From assembly GCA_018296165.2 (NCBI GenBank), contig JACKQL020000002.1:62001-126000 (forward strand): 64,000 nucleotides of DNA. The letters run 5' to 3'. This DNA is from Termitomyces sp. T153. Taxonomy: Eukaryota; Basidiomycota; Agaricomycetes; Agaricales; Lyophyllaceae. The position numbers and the translations under genes were made by a program. The notes beneath the pieces were generated by a model, which was not told where the DNA came from, made no database searches, and was given only the letters and a program-made list of their open reading frames with translations. Below are positions 11,440 to 23,732 of this stretch, piece after piece; within the stretch, counting starts at the first letter, position 1; the number at the start of each line of letters is the position of its first letter.

Positions 11440-11945
11440 GATCTGAACTTCTTAGGAGAAATTGGTATGCGCGTCAGACAAGGACAGGGGACCCTTCAAG
11501 AGAAGCATTTGATTTACCTCCGGGTCGAGTGCTTCTGCATTTATGGGTTTTCAATAGTAGCAGTCTCAACACAACTGCTCAAGCCTCAAGTATTAAAGAA
11601 ACAGCGAAGGGGAGAGTATTTTTAATCCTCCTCAGCTTGCAGCAAAACTTTAAAATGCTGTGGCAAGCACGGGGTGCGGGTGGGCAGACACTATTAAGTA
11701 GCCACATCACGATCAAAACGATACATCTTTATCAAGAATACCAATGCTCCTGGTGGTTTGAAAAAAAGCCGCAAGTGCACATGGTGCGAAGAAATCTCGT
11801 AAAGCGCCCTACAATGCCCTTCGGGTAGACAAAACTTGCGTAGGACTGTGTCACGGCGCTATTTGGCCAGTTACATCAAACAATAATTTTCGGTATGCCC
11901 CAGACTCGGAATACACCAACTGGTTGGTCACTGGTATGCCTTGTG
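11440..11945 (-). repeat. Promoter-distal block shared with 18.81-19.25 kb; contains dispersed repeat
   Basis: The minus strand of this block matches 18,815-19,250 over most of its length (shared landmarks: the TGCACTTGCGGCTTTT region, CTCAAGCC/GGCTTGAG, and CAATAGTAGCAGTCTCAAC). It is the upstream region of GGN-A, as 18.8-19.3 kb is of GGN-D. Its inner half also matches 39,580-39,860, outside the inverted arms. Open frames across it are not conserved, so I call it non-coding. Confidence 0.65.
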
Positions 11946-12256
11946 AATCGCCGGAATGCGTTTTTAGAAAAACACGATTGAGATGATAGTATTCACCCAA
12001 TAGAACGGTGGCGCGCAACTAATGATGAACGATATTTGTTCATCTGGATTGATCGCGCCGATGTTATCGCAAAATTATGAGAGGCGGAATTGTCACTGAA
12101 CACGTTTTACGAGTTGCCGTGACATTCATCTCAAACATAAGCAATATTGCCATCTTATTCCATTAAAAAGGAGAATCATTGGCAGTTCAGCAGTTCAAGT
12201 GATAACCAGAATACAATACGAAGATTAAGAATCAAGAAGTTTGGTAGACCAAACAT

Positions 12257-12748
12257 CTACCACCAACCCGATCCACCCCCATTGCCGCCGTTACCACCAT
12301 TGCCACCGTTCCCCCCGTTCCCACCCCAAGACCCGCCACCCCCGTTGCCCCCATTGCCACCGTTCCCTCCATTCCCGCCGTTTCCGCCCCAAGACCCACC
12401 ACCTCCATTGCCTCCGTTCCCGCCATTTCCTCCATTTCCACCGTTCCCGCCCCACCACCCGCCGTAGTAATTCCAGTCGTTATAACCTCCCCATCCACCA
12501 TTTCCGCCGTTTCCCCCGTTGCCGCCATTGCCGCCATTTCCGCCTGAGGGGTACCAGTTGTTGTATCTGTAGTGGTTGTAGTACCCCCGCTGAATATGGG
12601 GTAGAGTTAATATTTGTAGGAATGAGAGAATGAGTTAATAACGAACAGGAACAATGTTGTTGATGTTGTTGGAGGCGACAGCGGGTAAAGATGTGATGAG
12701 TGTTACGTGGGCAACGAGAATGCTGAACACAGCGAGGAAGAATTTCAT
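12257..12748 (-). CDS. GGN-B: secreted Gly/Asn-repeat protein, 144 aa
   Basis: Two exons, 12748-12647 and 12589-12257, are joined by a short intron with an unusual GTTCGT donor and a TTCAG acceptor. Exon 1 is a signal peptide (MKFFLAVFSILVAHV..., likely cleaved near residue 20-26) plus a short Asn-rich stretch ending NIVP. Exon 2 begins RGYYNHYRYNNWYPSGG. It continues with GGN triplets, an aromatic block WGGYNDWNYYGGWWGG, three GGN runs separated by GGGGSWGG, and ends GSGWW. Gly and Asn dominate and there is no Cys. The regular triplet suits polyglycine-II/PPII packing, which is inference. I know no function for the family. The promoter has the shared box at 12,888-12,903 and a TATA-like ATATAAAAG near 12,860. 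Confidence 0.85.
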
Positions 12749-12849
12749 TGTTGTTGAGATATGGGTGAGTTTGAGTTTGGACTTGGAATTGAGTGAGGTG
12801 TGTTGATGGGGTTGGGAAGCTGGGAAAGCTATCGTTTTTTGTCGAACTC

Positions 12850-12990
12850 GATGTTCTTTTATATCTGGGAAAGTTGGTGAAGATAGTGTACCCCCTAGTG
12901 TACCTCTCGACCATTCAAGTGGGTCGATGGATATGGATATGCTTGAAACGCCCCTTTCCTCCTGAAGATGTGCATATGATATTTTTTTTT
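12850..12990 (-). promoter_or_regulatory. GGN-B promoter
   Basis: Read on the minus strand, it has a GTGCATATGAT-type ATCATATGCACATCTT block near 12,965-12,985, CCACTTGAATGG near 12,912, the near-palindrome GTACACTAGGGGGTAC at 12,888-12,903, and a TATA-like box near 12,857-12,865. The ATG follows about 110 bases further on. The same order occurs before GGN-C and GGN-D. Confidence 0.7.
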
Positions 12991-13079
12991 GATCTGAAGA
13001 GGCGAAAGGCGCCACATTGAGATGTGTTAATGAATAGGAGATTAATTTTTTTTCTTCTTGAGTATGCGCCTCAGACAAG

Positions 13080-13850
13080 GATGAGGAGTATTCTATCGAT
13101 GTCGCGTCGTTGAAGTCACGTCACTCGATACGCGACACGACACGTCATCAAACCCTTTTAGAAATTACTAATGCAGGATCGCATGCGATAGATTTAATGC
13201 GCTTGTTTAATGCGCTTGACCTTAAACCATTCGGAAGGACTCGCCATCAGATTTACTTAGACCGAGCAGTCTGTACTTCGACTCTCGATCATCAACCTTT
13301 GATGACTCGGCACGGAATCCTTGGGATAGACGCATGACCACGGAGGAGAGAAGTACGCCGATTACTTGTCCCTCTCAGTACTCACGTGTTTCAGGAATCC
13401 CGATGTCTGGTTGTTACTTTGCCAGCAGAAGTAATCACAAGAATTCCCAAGTATTTGCACTGGCGTGATCTTCCTACCTTGCGTCGAGTATGTCCATTGA
13501 TCCTCGCTGCGAAAAATAGCACGCAATTAATCGGGATTTACAGGTTTGCAAGCAACTGAATGAAAATTCGCGAGTAAGAACAGTATGGACAATCCAATAT
13601 CACTGTTATGTTGCAGAAAAGGAATTCCCACGCATGTTTGGGGAGCCTCTTGAACTTGGACATCTCTGGAACTGGAATCTTGGGGTTTAAGAAACGTTGA
13701 TTTGGAATTGGGACGTGCGGGGCAACCTGTTTGAGAGCGCAGGATCTCTTTGGAGGAACATTCATGACCATTCATACTAGTACCAGGTGGGCGTTGGCTT
13801 CTTGTCGCCATGCGTGACAGTTCAGTGCTCTGCTGTGACCTTGCGGATGC
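13080..13850. other. Loop side of the inverted duplication; no supported gene
   Basis: Normal CpG content. Open frames here do not resemble known proteins and show no splice pattern I would trust. A minus-strand frame at 13,527-13,865 is left uncalled. Confidence 0.35.
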
Positions 13851-13854
13851 CAAT

Positions 13855-15063
13855 ATGCGGAGCACGGTCTTGACACCGCCGCGTCATGACCCCTACGAAG
13901 GGGCAATCTATCGAATCACCATTGATATTGATCAAACAAGCCCAACGTTGAGGTTCACCAAGGCCACCATTGGTGAGCTATATTAGCATTCGAAATACTT
14001 AGATATTGCGCACGGTGACATTCTGTGGATCTAATACTGCCCTTTATTAGATCCCTTGATATCATATTTTGGTGTGTCAGTCTGTGCAGACATGGAATTT
14101 CAGCATATCTGGAAACGACTTTTACGCGCTCATTGGAACTCCCCTCTAGTGGTACATCGGTCAGTCTGCATGGCCCTTTATGTGCTAGTATCATACACAC
14201 ACCATCGTACCGAATTTATATCGAAGTTTTTGACTGGACGTCGTCATGTCCACATTCCTTCTTATTCTCATCATTAACATGTTTATCAACAACCAGAATG
14301 TCTCAGGTCTCTCTAAAGCTGCTCCTAGGCCACCGATTGGCGTTTCTAGGCTGTCTGCGCCTTTGCGTGTACGGCGTCAGCTCTATGCTTGACGATCAAC
14401 CCACTGCCCCAACTATTCTGTCTTTTCCGTCAGACACTCAATGGAAAATATCTCACGATGGGCACTACCAATTCCATGACCATCAACTAATTATGGATAC
14501 CGAATCCGTTTCATTGCTCATGACCTCTCCAGAAGCGATATACCGATTGGTCATTCCCCACGATGTTGAATATACACCTTATCTCACAGAACATGTGAGA
14601 ATACAATACATTTTCGGAGCTGTGACTTTACACATGGCACAGAGAAAACACTGGTGAGAAATGGAAGGACGACGACCTTCGTTCAAATTGGCTTCCACTC
14701 CCGGAATGAGTCAGAATCGGGCACCATGACAATACACGAATTCGGTATTTCTTCCCATTTAGCTGAGATTCTGTCGAATAATCCATTCACTACGCCTAAA
14801 ATGGACGGATTGTACTGTCGACTTCGAAGACGATATTGGTTCCTGATTCTCACAGCTTTTTCAACTCTACAATACCGAGTTAATACATGTCAGCTGCACA
14901 GTGTTCACTGTCCTTGTTTATCCCAACATAGCCAATTTAACAGCATGTCCATATTCTGCAGCGCCCTAAGTAATGTCTCTGACATGGTTCAGAACAGTTC
15001 AGTCTCACCTCTATATCCTGAAGTATCACATCATATTTGCGTCCATCGCACCGAAAACCCAGG
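13855..15063 (+). CDS. Unrecognised multi-exon gene (tentative)
   Basis: A plus-strand stretch beginning MRSTVLTPPRHDPYEGA and continuing YRITIDIDQTSPTLRF ends at a GTGAGC donor near 13,973. Further coding-like stretches follow near 14,300-14,650 (SFPSDTQWKISHDGHYQF, IPHDVEYTPYLTEHV) and 14,700-15,060. Alternation of beta-type hydrophobic patterns and donor/acceptor-like signals suggests a spliced protein of perhaps 250-300 residues. I could not settle the exon chain and do not recognise the family. It lies convergent to chk1 in the loop between the two arms. Confidence 0.3.
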
Positions 15064-15645
15064 TTGACCGCTTGTGAGACAGTTGTGAGACAGTGAACCT
15101 CAGTATATGTGTTATACATGGCTATACTTTTGCCCCAGTAACAGTTTCTCCAATCAGCTCAACTTGAACTCGGAACTGATAATCCTCTACGCCAACTCTT
15201 AACACTGACAGATACCACACAGTTAGCAGTCAGTAATAGGAAATTGCCTAGGACGGTAAAGCTCACACGTCAAGGCACTGCCAGTGAGGAATTCGGACCT
15301 CGAGGTTCATGGTTTCCTACTACGTCGTGGTTTCTTGTCAATGCCTTGCAAGTGTTAACCTCAACGACGTGCCAGAGTCGCCCATCTCGTGCATCAGCAA
15401 ACATCCCTCCCAACCCCCCTCCCACATAAAAAGCATAAACAGCTATTGGTTGGCTGGTAGGTCGTTGGGGTATACAAATATCTCCGAATCTACAATCTAC
15501 ACTTACTTACATTTTTGTTCTACGGCTACGGCTACATGAATCTATATACACTTTCATACTCGTCCTCGCCTCAAAAACACCAAAAACAACACACACACAC
15601 ATACACACACCAAAAAGCACACAACACACAAAGAGACGAGGAGCC

Positions 15646-17700
<2,055 letters not shown>

Positions 17701-17759
17701 GACAGAAAACAAAACAATCAATGACGCGTCGCGTCGCGTGACAAGTGACGCGCGATAAT

Positions 17760-17900
17760 CAAGTCCCCTACCATCTCAAAAAATATCATATGCACATCTT
17801 TAGGAGTAAGGGGGCGTTCCATACCCATCGACCCTCGAGGGGTACACTAGGGGGTACACTGCCTTTTCCAACTTCGCCAGGTATAGAAGAACATCAAGTT
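17760..17900 (+). promoter_or_regulatory. GGN-C promoter
   Basis: Carries ATCATATGCACATCTTTAGG (17,788-17,807), the near-palindrome GTACACTAGGGGGTAC (17,842-17,857) and a TATA-like GGTATAGAAG near 17,880. It lies in the intergenic space shared with the divergent chk1 start. Confidence 0.7.
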
Positions 17901-17974
17901 CGACCTCAAACAGCAGTTTCCCAGCTTCCCAACATCGCAAGTCCAAACCCAAACCCACCCATTTCTCACCAACA

Positions 17975-18465
17975 ATGAAATTCTCCCTTGCTGTGCTCAG
18001 CACTCTCGTTGCCCACGCAACACTCATCACAGCTCTACCCGCTGCTGTCTCCGACAACAACAATAATATAGTCCCGGTTCGTCATTATTCCAATCCTCAT
18101 ACCTACCAATACTAACTCAACCCGATATACAGCGGGGATACTACAATCACTATAGATACAACAACTGGTATCCTTCAGGCGGAAACGGTGGTAACGGCGG
18201 AAACGGGGGGAACGGCGGAAATGGCGGATGGGGAGGCTATAACGACTGGAATTACTATGGCGGGTGGTGGGGCGGGAACGGTGGAAATGGAGGAAATGGT
18301 GGGAATGGTGGGAATGGAGGTGGCGGGTCTTGGGGCGGGAACGGAGGCAATGGAGGGAATGGCGGCAATGGTGGCAATGGTGGTGGTGGGTATTGGGGCG
18401 GGAACGGTGGCAATGGTGGCAATGGCGGCAACGGCGGCAATGGGGGTAGCTCGGGTTGGTGGTAG
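17975..18465 (+). CDS. GGN-C: secreted Gly/Asn-repeat protein, 144 aa
   Basis: Exons 17975-18076 and 18133-18465 are separated by an intron with a GTTCGT donor, a TACTAAC branch-like motif and an ATACAG acceptor. The lengths are identical to GGN-B. The signal peptide begins MKFSLAVLSTLVAHATLITA. The mature part begins RGYYNHYRYNNWYPSGG. It continues with GGN triplets, WGGYNDWNYYGGWWGG, GGN runs broken by GGGGSWGG and GGGGYWGG, and ends SSGWW. It is the mirror partner of GGN-B. Secretion and structural use in the wall or matrix are inferred from the signal peptide and composition only. Confidence 0.87.
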
Positions 18466-18479
18466 ATGCTTCCCACCAA

Positions 18480-18810
18480 AGTTGTTGAATCTTGATTCCG
18501 ATATTGTATTGTATTGTATTCTGCCACCACCTACTGACTTTTAATATGTAACTGACTATTCTTTCTCATGGACCAGGATCGGTAGTGTTGCTTCTGTTTG
18601 AAATGGATGGTATGACCATATTTTGTAAAACAGGTCCAGAGAGAAGGGCCGACCTCCTTGATCTTCTAAAAATATTAACGTAACCAACTCAGATGAATCA
18701 ATATTAATCATCACTAGTTGCGCGTTCCGTTCTGTTGGTTGAATATTTGTATCTCGATCGTGCCTTCTCAAACTGGAATCCGGTGATTTCACAAGCTATA
18801 CCAGTGACCG
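18480..18810. other. GGN-C 3' region
   Basis: No gene. The first 60 bases match the 3' flank of GGN-B (12,180-12,250, inverted), including a TTGATTC/GAATCAAG landmark and a short ATTGT repeat. Confidence 0.5.
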
Positions 18811-19250
18811 AGTACTTCGAGACTGGGGCACACCGAAAATTGTTGTTTGATGTAACTGGTCAAGTAGCGCTGTGATTACAACCCCTCACAAGTTTTGACT
18901 GCCCAAAGTTTCGTAGGGAGCTTTACCAGAATTCTCTGCACCATGTGCACTTGCGGCTTTTCTTCTTCAACTACCGGGAGGATTGGCATACTTGATAAAG
19001 ATGTGTCTCACTCTGACCGTGATGTGGCTACTTAATATCGCCCGACCGCCCGGGCCCAAATTTTGCTGCAAGCTGAGGAGGATGAAAAGAATTCTTGCAT
19101 TTGCCGTTTCTTTGGTACTTGAGGGCTTGAGCAGTTGCGTTGAGACTGCTACCATTGAAAACCCATAAATGCGAAGCAAGTTGACCTCTCTTGAAGAGTC
19201 CCCTGTCCTTGTCTGAGGCGCATACCAATTTCTCCTAAATAATTGTGGAT
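18810..19250 (+). repeat. Dispersed repeat and GGN-D distal promoter block
   Basis: Matches 11,440-11,945 (inverted) along its length. Its first 240 bases also match 39,580-39,860 in direct orientation: GGGGCACACCGAAA, a TAGCGC motif, CATGTGCACTTGCGG-like, CAACTACCGG, and a GCCCG-rich end. Frames across it are not conserved. A non-autonomous element is possible, but I found no terminal repeats. Confidence 0.6.
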
Positions 19251-19344
19251 CCCCTATTGATCACATCCCAATTGTCACGATGTGGCGCTCAAGCACTGCC
19301 TTCCACCCCTAGAGATCGAAAAAAAATATCATACTAGTTAATAC

Positions 19345-19450
19345 TAAATCATATGTGCACTTTTAGGAGGTTTGATCAACCCACTTTCACGGTCGAGGGT
19401 ATGCTAGGGGTGCACTGCCCTCACCAACCTTGACAGATATAAAAGAACAC
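19345..19450 (+). promoter_or_regulatory. GGN-D promoter
   Basis: Has ATCATATGTGCACTTTTAGG near 19,350-19,369, the near-palindrome variant GTATGCTAGGGGTGCAC at 19,400-19,415, and TATA box GATATAAAAG near 19,436. The ATG lies 100 bases downstream. Confidence 0.7.
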
Positions 19451-19535
19451 GAAGTTCGTGGACAAATGGCATCGTCCCACTCCACACTCACTAGCAATTC
19501 ACACTCAAAGTCAAATTCAAATCTACTCACCCACA

Positions 19536-20155
19536 ATGAAATTCTCCGCCGCTGTACTTATCACTCTCATCGCCCACACCACGCTCTCCACATCTCTACC
19601 CACCACCGAGTCGTCATCCTCTAATAACAACATCCTCCCAGTTCGTCATTTTCTCAATTTGCATTCATAACGATACTAATCTTTTACTTCCAGCGCGGAT
19701 ACTACAACAACCACAGATGGGGTAGGTGGTACCCTTCAGGCGGAAACGGCGGAAACGGCGGCAACGGGGGGAACGGCGGAAATGGAGGATGGGGAGGCTA
19801 TAATGACTGGAATTACCATGGCGGGTGGTGGCGCGGTGGAAATGGCGGGAACGGTGGAAATGGTGGAAATGGCGGGAACGGTGGTGGTGGATCTTGGGGT
19901 GGCAACGGCGGAAATGGTGGTAACGGAGGAAACGGCGGAAACGGTGGCGGTGGGTCCTGGGGTCGCAATGGTGGCAATGGTGGCAATGGCGGGAATGGCG
20001 GAAATGGTGGCGGTGGGTCTTGGGGTGGTAACGGCGGTAACGGCGGGAACGGTGGTAATGGGGGTAACGGGGTCGGTGGATCATGGGGTGGAAATGGCGG
20101 CAATGGTGGGAACGGTGGAAATGGTGGAAATGGAGGTGGTTCGGGTTGGTGGTAG
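19536..20155 (+). CDS. GGN-D: secreted Gly/Asn-repeat protein, 188 aa
   Basis: Exons are 19536-19640 and 19694-20155, with the same GTTCGT donor and phase-0 junction as its paralogues. The signal peptide starts MKFSAAVLITLIAHTTL. The mature part begins RGYYNNHRWGRWYPSGG. It continues with WGGYNDWNYHGGWW and five GGN runs separated by GGGGSWG-type blocks, ending GSGWW. It is 44 residues longer than GGN-B and GGN-C because it carries two more run-plus-spacer modules of about 22 residues. It is the mirror partner of the broken GGN-A. Confidence 0.87.
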
Positions 20156-20689
20156 ATGTCTGTTAACCTACATCTTTATTTATGCCTTATCTTCGACCTG
20201 AGCTGTTTATTTTTTGTGTTTGGGTTACTTAATACTAAAATGGCAAATATGACTATTTCTAATGGATTCAACAATTCGTCGTTTGAGTTTTCGAGAGCAA
20301 AGGCAGTAGCATTTCCATGTCGTCGCGCGCTATGGTGGCTCAGTATGAAATATTCTCCTTGACACTCTCGCCTTTCCTGGAAGTCAAGCAGTCGAGCGAT
20401 TGAGCCTTGGTGACTCAATTGTTAACTCAATTTGACAGCTCTCAAAGTGGTTGGGCAATGCGTGCAGTTCGTACGGGATTTCAAGGCCTTCATCACGAAA
20501 ACAACAACTTCGTTACCGTTCATGCAGCACAAGTTCTTATCTCACAGCCCAGGTTTTCAACTCTATGACAATTATTTAAAAATAATTGTAATAGTCAGAA
20601 GCGCACATCAGTTCTCCTATCCGTCGAAACTCGACATGTGCAAGCGTGGCGCAACATGTTCACATGTGCACCTTAGTTAGAAGGTTCCA

Positions 20690-20790
20690 TCGACCCGCTC
20701 GAATGGGTGGGTGTACTAGGGGTACACCGCCTTCGCCAACTTTGACAGGTATAAAAGAACATCAAAGTCAGCGTCAAATGGCAGCTTCCC
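20690..20790 (+). promoter_or_regulatory. Orphan GGN-family promoter (right arm)
   Basis: GTGTACTAGGGGTACAC at 20,711-20,727 and TATA box GGTATAAAAG near 20,748 are intact. About 60 bases further on the sequence leaves the GGN family and runs into the duplicated block that starts near 20,843. No GGN coding sequence follows. Confidence 0.65.
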
Positions 20791-21394
20791 AGCTCGAGGT
20801 TACGCTCCAATGTAAGAATAGACATTCACAAGCGAAAGTGTATTCAAATACTCCACGAGCTCTCTACATAAATTGAGTGGACTCTTGATATGGCTCTGAC
20901 GGAATGAGTGCAAGGCCGGAGGAGAAAGAGTTTCGCAAGCTCAGGGCAAGAATTCAGGACTTCACAAACGAAACTCTATAAAACAGTCCACGAGCTCTCT
21001 ATATATGTTCCGTTATGGCTCACAGCTAGGAGAAGTCAGAAAGTCCCAAGGGTGAGGATTTAGGAGTAAGGACATTCGCGAATTGTGTTTCAACAGTCCA
21101 CAAAGTCTGGATATAGAAGTGTTAAAATCCCGTAGAAGGAATGTATACGGGCACATCAGGGGTTGAAGCAAATCCGAATACATGGGAATGGGAGAATGGA
21201 AGTCCACATGGCTCTTCGTTAAATGGTCCCCTTTCGGCATGGAATATCCAAGTTCTGTTCTGACTAGATGAATATCATATATCCCATCTGCATCCTGCAA
21301 CTTAGGAGTTCAATCACCTTATCCGATGAAACCTTGTCCTCTGCCATATATAAGAATCAGCACATCGTCCGTTACTTTCTCGTCTCATAATCGT

Positions 21395-21940
21395 GGCACA
21401 AGAACCTCCTCTCCTTCCCCTCACGCAAGGAACGTACAAGATCGTCAATAATGATTCTGGTCATGTTATCACCCTGTCCACTGTAGACAATCAAACCAGT
21501 ACATCAAATTATTTCCCATTCAATTGATCTTTGAACCAAATGATTTATGGTCATTGTCCTAGTCACGGCTTCCCCATACATGAGTCTGAGTCAGGACAAT
21601 CAGAAGGTAAGATATAGTCTGTGGTTGGTTTCATTGTCGAATGGTTCTTTGTATCAAGTGGATTGCGGAGATTCAGATGGAACGAAGAATGAGTACTCGC
21701 TCGCTACGCAGTCTTTAACAGACTGATCAGAATGAAATTATCTACCTTGGCTACAACGAGAAACACCCCTCCTGTAAATAAAAATGATACAAAACTTCGA
21801 CTGGCAGATTTCTATAAAAGTTCCTCTCAGCTCTGGTCGTTCATAGAGATTTCGGACTCGACCACTTCTGATGGGGTCGAGCATGTCGGTATGTGTTCAG
21901 TCCAGCCAAATCATTCGCAAGAATGACAAGCTAATTGCAC
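21395..21940 (+). pseudogene. Remnant of a small possibly beta-trefoil (lectin-like) protein gene
   Basis: A frame reads AQEPPLLPLTQGTYKIVNNDSGHVITL, then a stop, then a donor-like GTAAGA near 21,605. An exon-like NEIIYLGYNE follows at 21,730-21,770. The GTYKI-N--SG pattern is typical of first strands in fungal ricin-type beta-trefoil lectins and mycocypins, but that is weak evidence. The expected start is GTG rather than ATG, and the frame is interrupted, so it is probably dead. A TATA-like CATATATAAG precedes it at 21,344. The partner copy at 30,950 is also broken. Confidence 0.35.
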
Positions 21941-22370
21941 GATACATGCAGGCCCTCTCATCGCTGCCATATGCTAGTACTTGCAATCGACTCAAACATT
22001 TCTTTACTTTCACTTTTTTTTTTCAAATAAATCCAAATTACTATGCATCCTTTTTTGGTTCTACATGACAGCTGTGAGCCTTCTCCACAATATTCACCAT
22101 ACCTGACATTCTACATTTTTAATGTGATCATTTGTTGATCCCAAGTCAAGACTAAGTTGGCCGTCCATATTTCCAACCTGTCGTTCTTCCCTATTTCCAA
22201 CCTGTCGTTCTGGTCTGATACAGTGATACAGTCAAGCATATTACACCATAGACAAATACTTTGAGCCTTACTTTCAAGATGAAATGGACCATTGACAAGC
22301 ACGGCGGACCAGAGACCTAGAGAAGCCTCATGTTCATTGAACTTTGTTGTGTCCAACAATTATATAGGTT

Positions 22371-22760
22371 GTGGGTGTTGTGGAGGTTAATGAGAGACAG
22401 AGTCGGGCGAGGGTCGTTCAGGTGTATTTACGCTTTTGGCTTCTTAGTATCCATCACTATGCTAAAACAATCATATTCATATTCTTATACATGTATGCAC
22501 GAACACGAACAGAGCTGAGCCATCCTCGAAGCGCACAAATCCCTCCTACCAACAATTTGATCGACGACACCCATGCGCCAGGTCAAGCGCGTCCACGCGG
22601 AGCACCACTTGTTGCATCTGCTCTTGACGCTGCGTACGACGTTCACACCCTCCGACGCAGCGCCGCTGTTCCGGTTGTGGGTGGGGCAGGAGGGACTTGG
22701 ATTGGCCAAGTGTCGCCGCGGACAAGACAGGCGTCAAAGCCGATACGGCGAGATGGATGT
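22371..22760 (+). pseudogene. VNERQ gene fragment, copy 2
   Basis: Mirror copy of 9,449-9,872: GVVEVNERQSRARVVQ, intron-like segment, then a frame with HAEHHLLHLLLTLRTTF. It is disrupted relative to copy 1. A GA-rich stretch of about 270 bp (roughly 22,720-22,980) is present here and in copy 3 (33.6 kb) but absent from copy 1. Confidence 0.45.
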
Positions 22761-23194
22761 GGTGATGGGGAAGGTGGAGGGGCGGCGGAGGGTGTGCTGA
22801 TGTGGAGGAGGGGGGAGTGGGTGAAGTGGGCTGAGAGGAGAGTGGGTCTGAGAGGGAGATGGTTATTGGACGAGAGTGAGAGGACACAGAGGAGATGGAG
22901 TCGGAGTCGATTCCGGCGCGGTTTGGGGTACTAGTAGAGGCTGAAGAGGTCCGGTGAAGATAAGGCTTTTGGCAACCTTCCTTCTCACCTTGTTTGAGTA
23001 CTAGTTTGCAGTTTACGTCAGTGAGTTAACCCACGATGCGAATTCGGGGATCGGTTGCTGCCATGTATGCTCACGCTATCCGACTCTACTTGGTTGGGGC
23101 AGAAGTCGGGCCAGTGTGCAGAGTCGCGTCGGCCTGTGGTGGAGAAGGATGAAAGTTTGGCGGTGGAGGATGATTTGCACCTGCGACTGAGGGA

Positions 23195-23400
23195 AAGTGG
23201 TGTTGTCAGAAGAGGAGCATATGTTGAAATTGGTGGTGGCTAGGTCGTGGGCGCAGAGGTGTTCGGAGGGGTTGACGTGCTATTGTTGTTGTTTCTCGTT
23301 CGCGTTTAAGCCGTTCGCGTTCCTTATCGCGGTCTTGCGGTCCCCTGTAACGTCGCATGCTGGTGAATGTCTTTGGATTTGGAAAGTGAGAGCACAAAAG
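23195..23400 (-). pseudogene. Arg-rich gene fragment, copy 2
   Basis: Minus strand: GPQDRDKERERLKRERE, the counterpart of the Arg-rich exon at 9,110-9,395, but the following Ser/Pro part is out of frame. Not functional as it stands. Confidence 0.4.
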
Positions 23401-23732
23401 GCACGGACACGAGTGGGATGGGGTTCGGTTGGCAGTTCCCGCCGGCGAATGTAAGTGTGCGGCCTTTCGACGTAACCTTCGCTTTCGGTGCTCGATTGAT
23501 TTGATCTACTTTTTATGGTCATGGATACACTTACAGTTCACTTTAACAATTGAGCTTGTGCTTGAGCTCCATTTAGAATGATCTTTCCAGCGTTAGAACG
23601 TTCTGGAAGGCAGGACAGCGGTGTTGGTCAAAGCGTGAGATCAGTTGTTTTAATTCTATCTGATTTACACAGCAAGTCCGCACCCATCTTTTTGCCATCT
23701 CTCAGACCTATCGCCAGGATCGAAATCGTACC

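Noticed and set aside
18255..18530. Long proline-rich open frames antisense to the GGN genes (PPFPPFPPQ type), also at 12,147-12,467 and 19,813-20,103
   Set aside because: They are the complement of GGN codons (Gly to Pro) and stay open only because of the triplet repeat. They have no start context, signal peptide or conserved ends, while the sense frames have conserved exons and signal peptides.
22371..22934. 187-codon plus-strand frame over VNERQ copy 2
   Set aside because: It reads through the intron seen in copy 1 and continues out of frame. The real exons are shorter and broken here.
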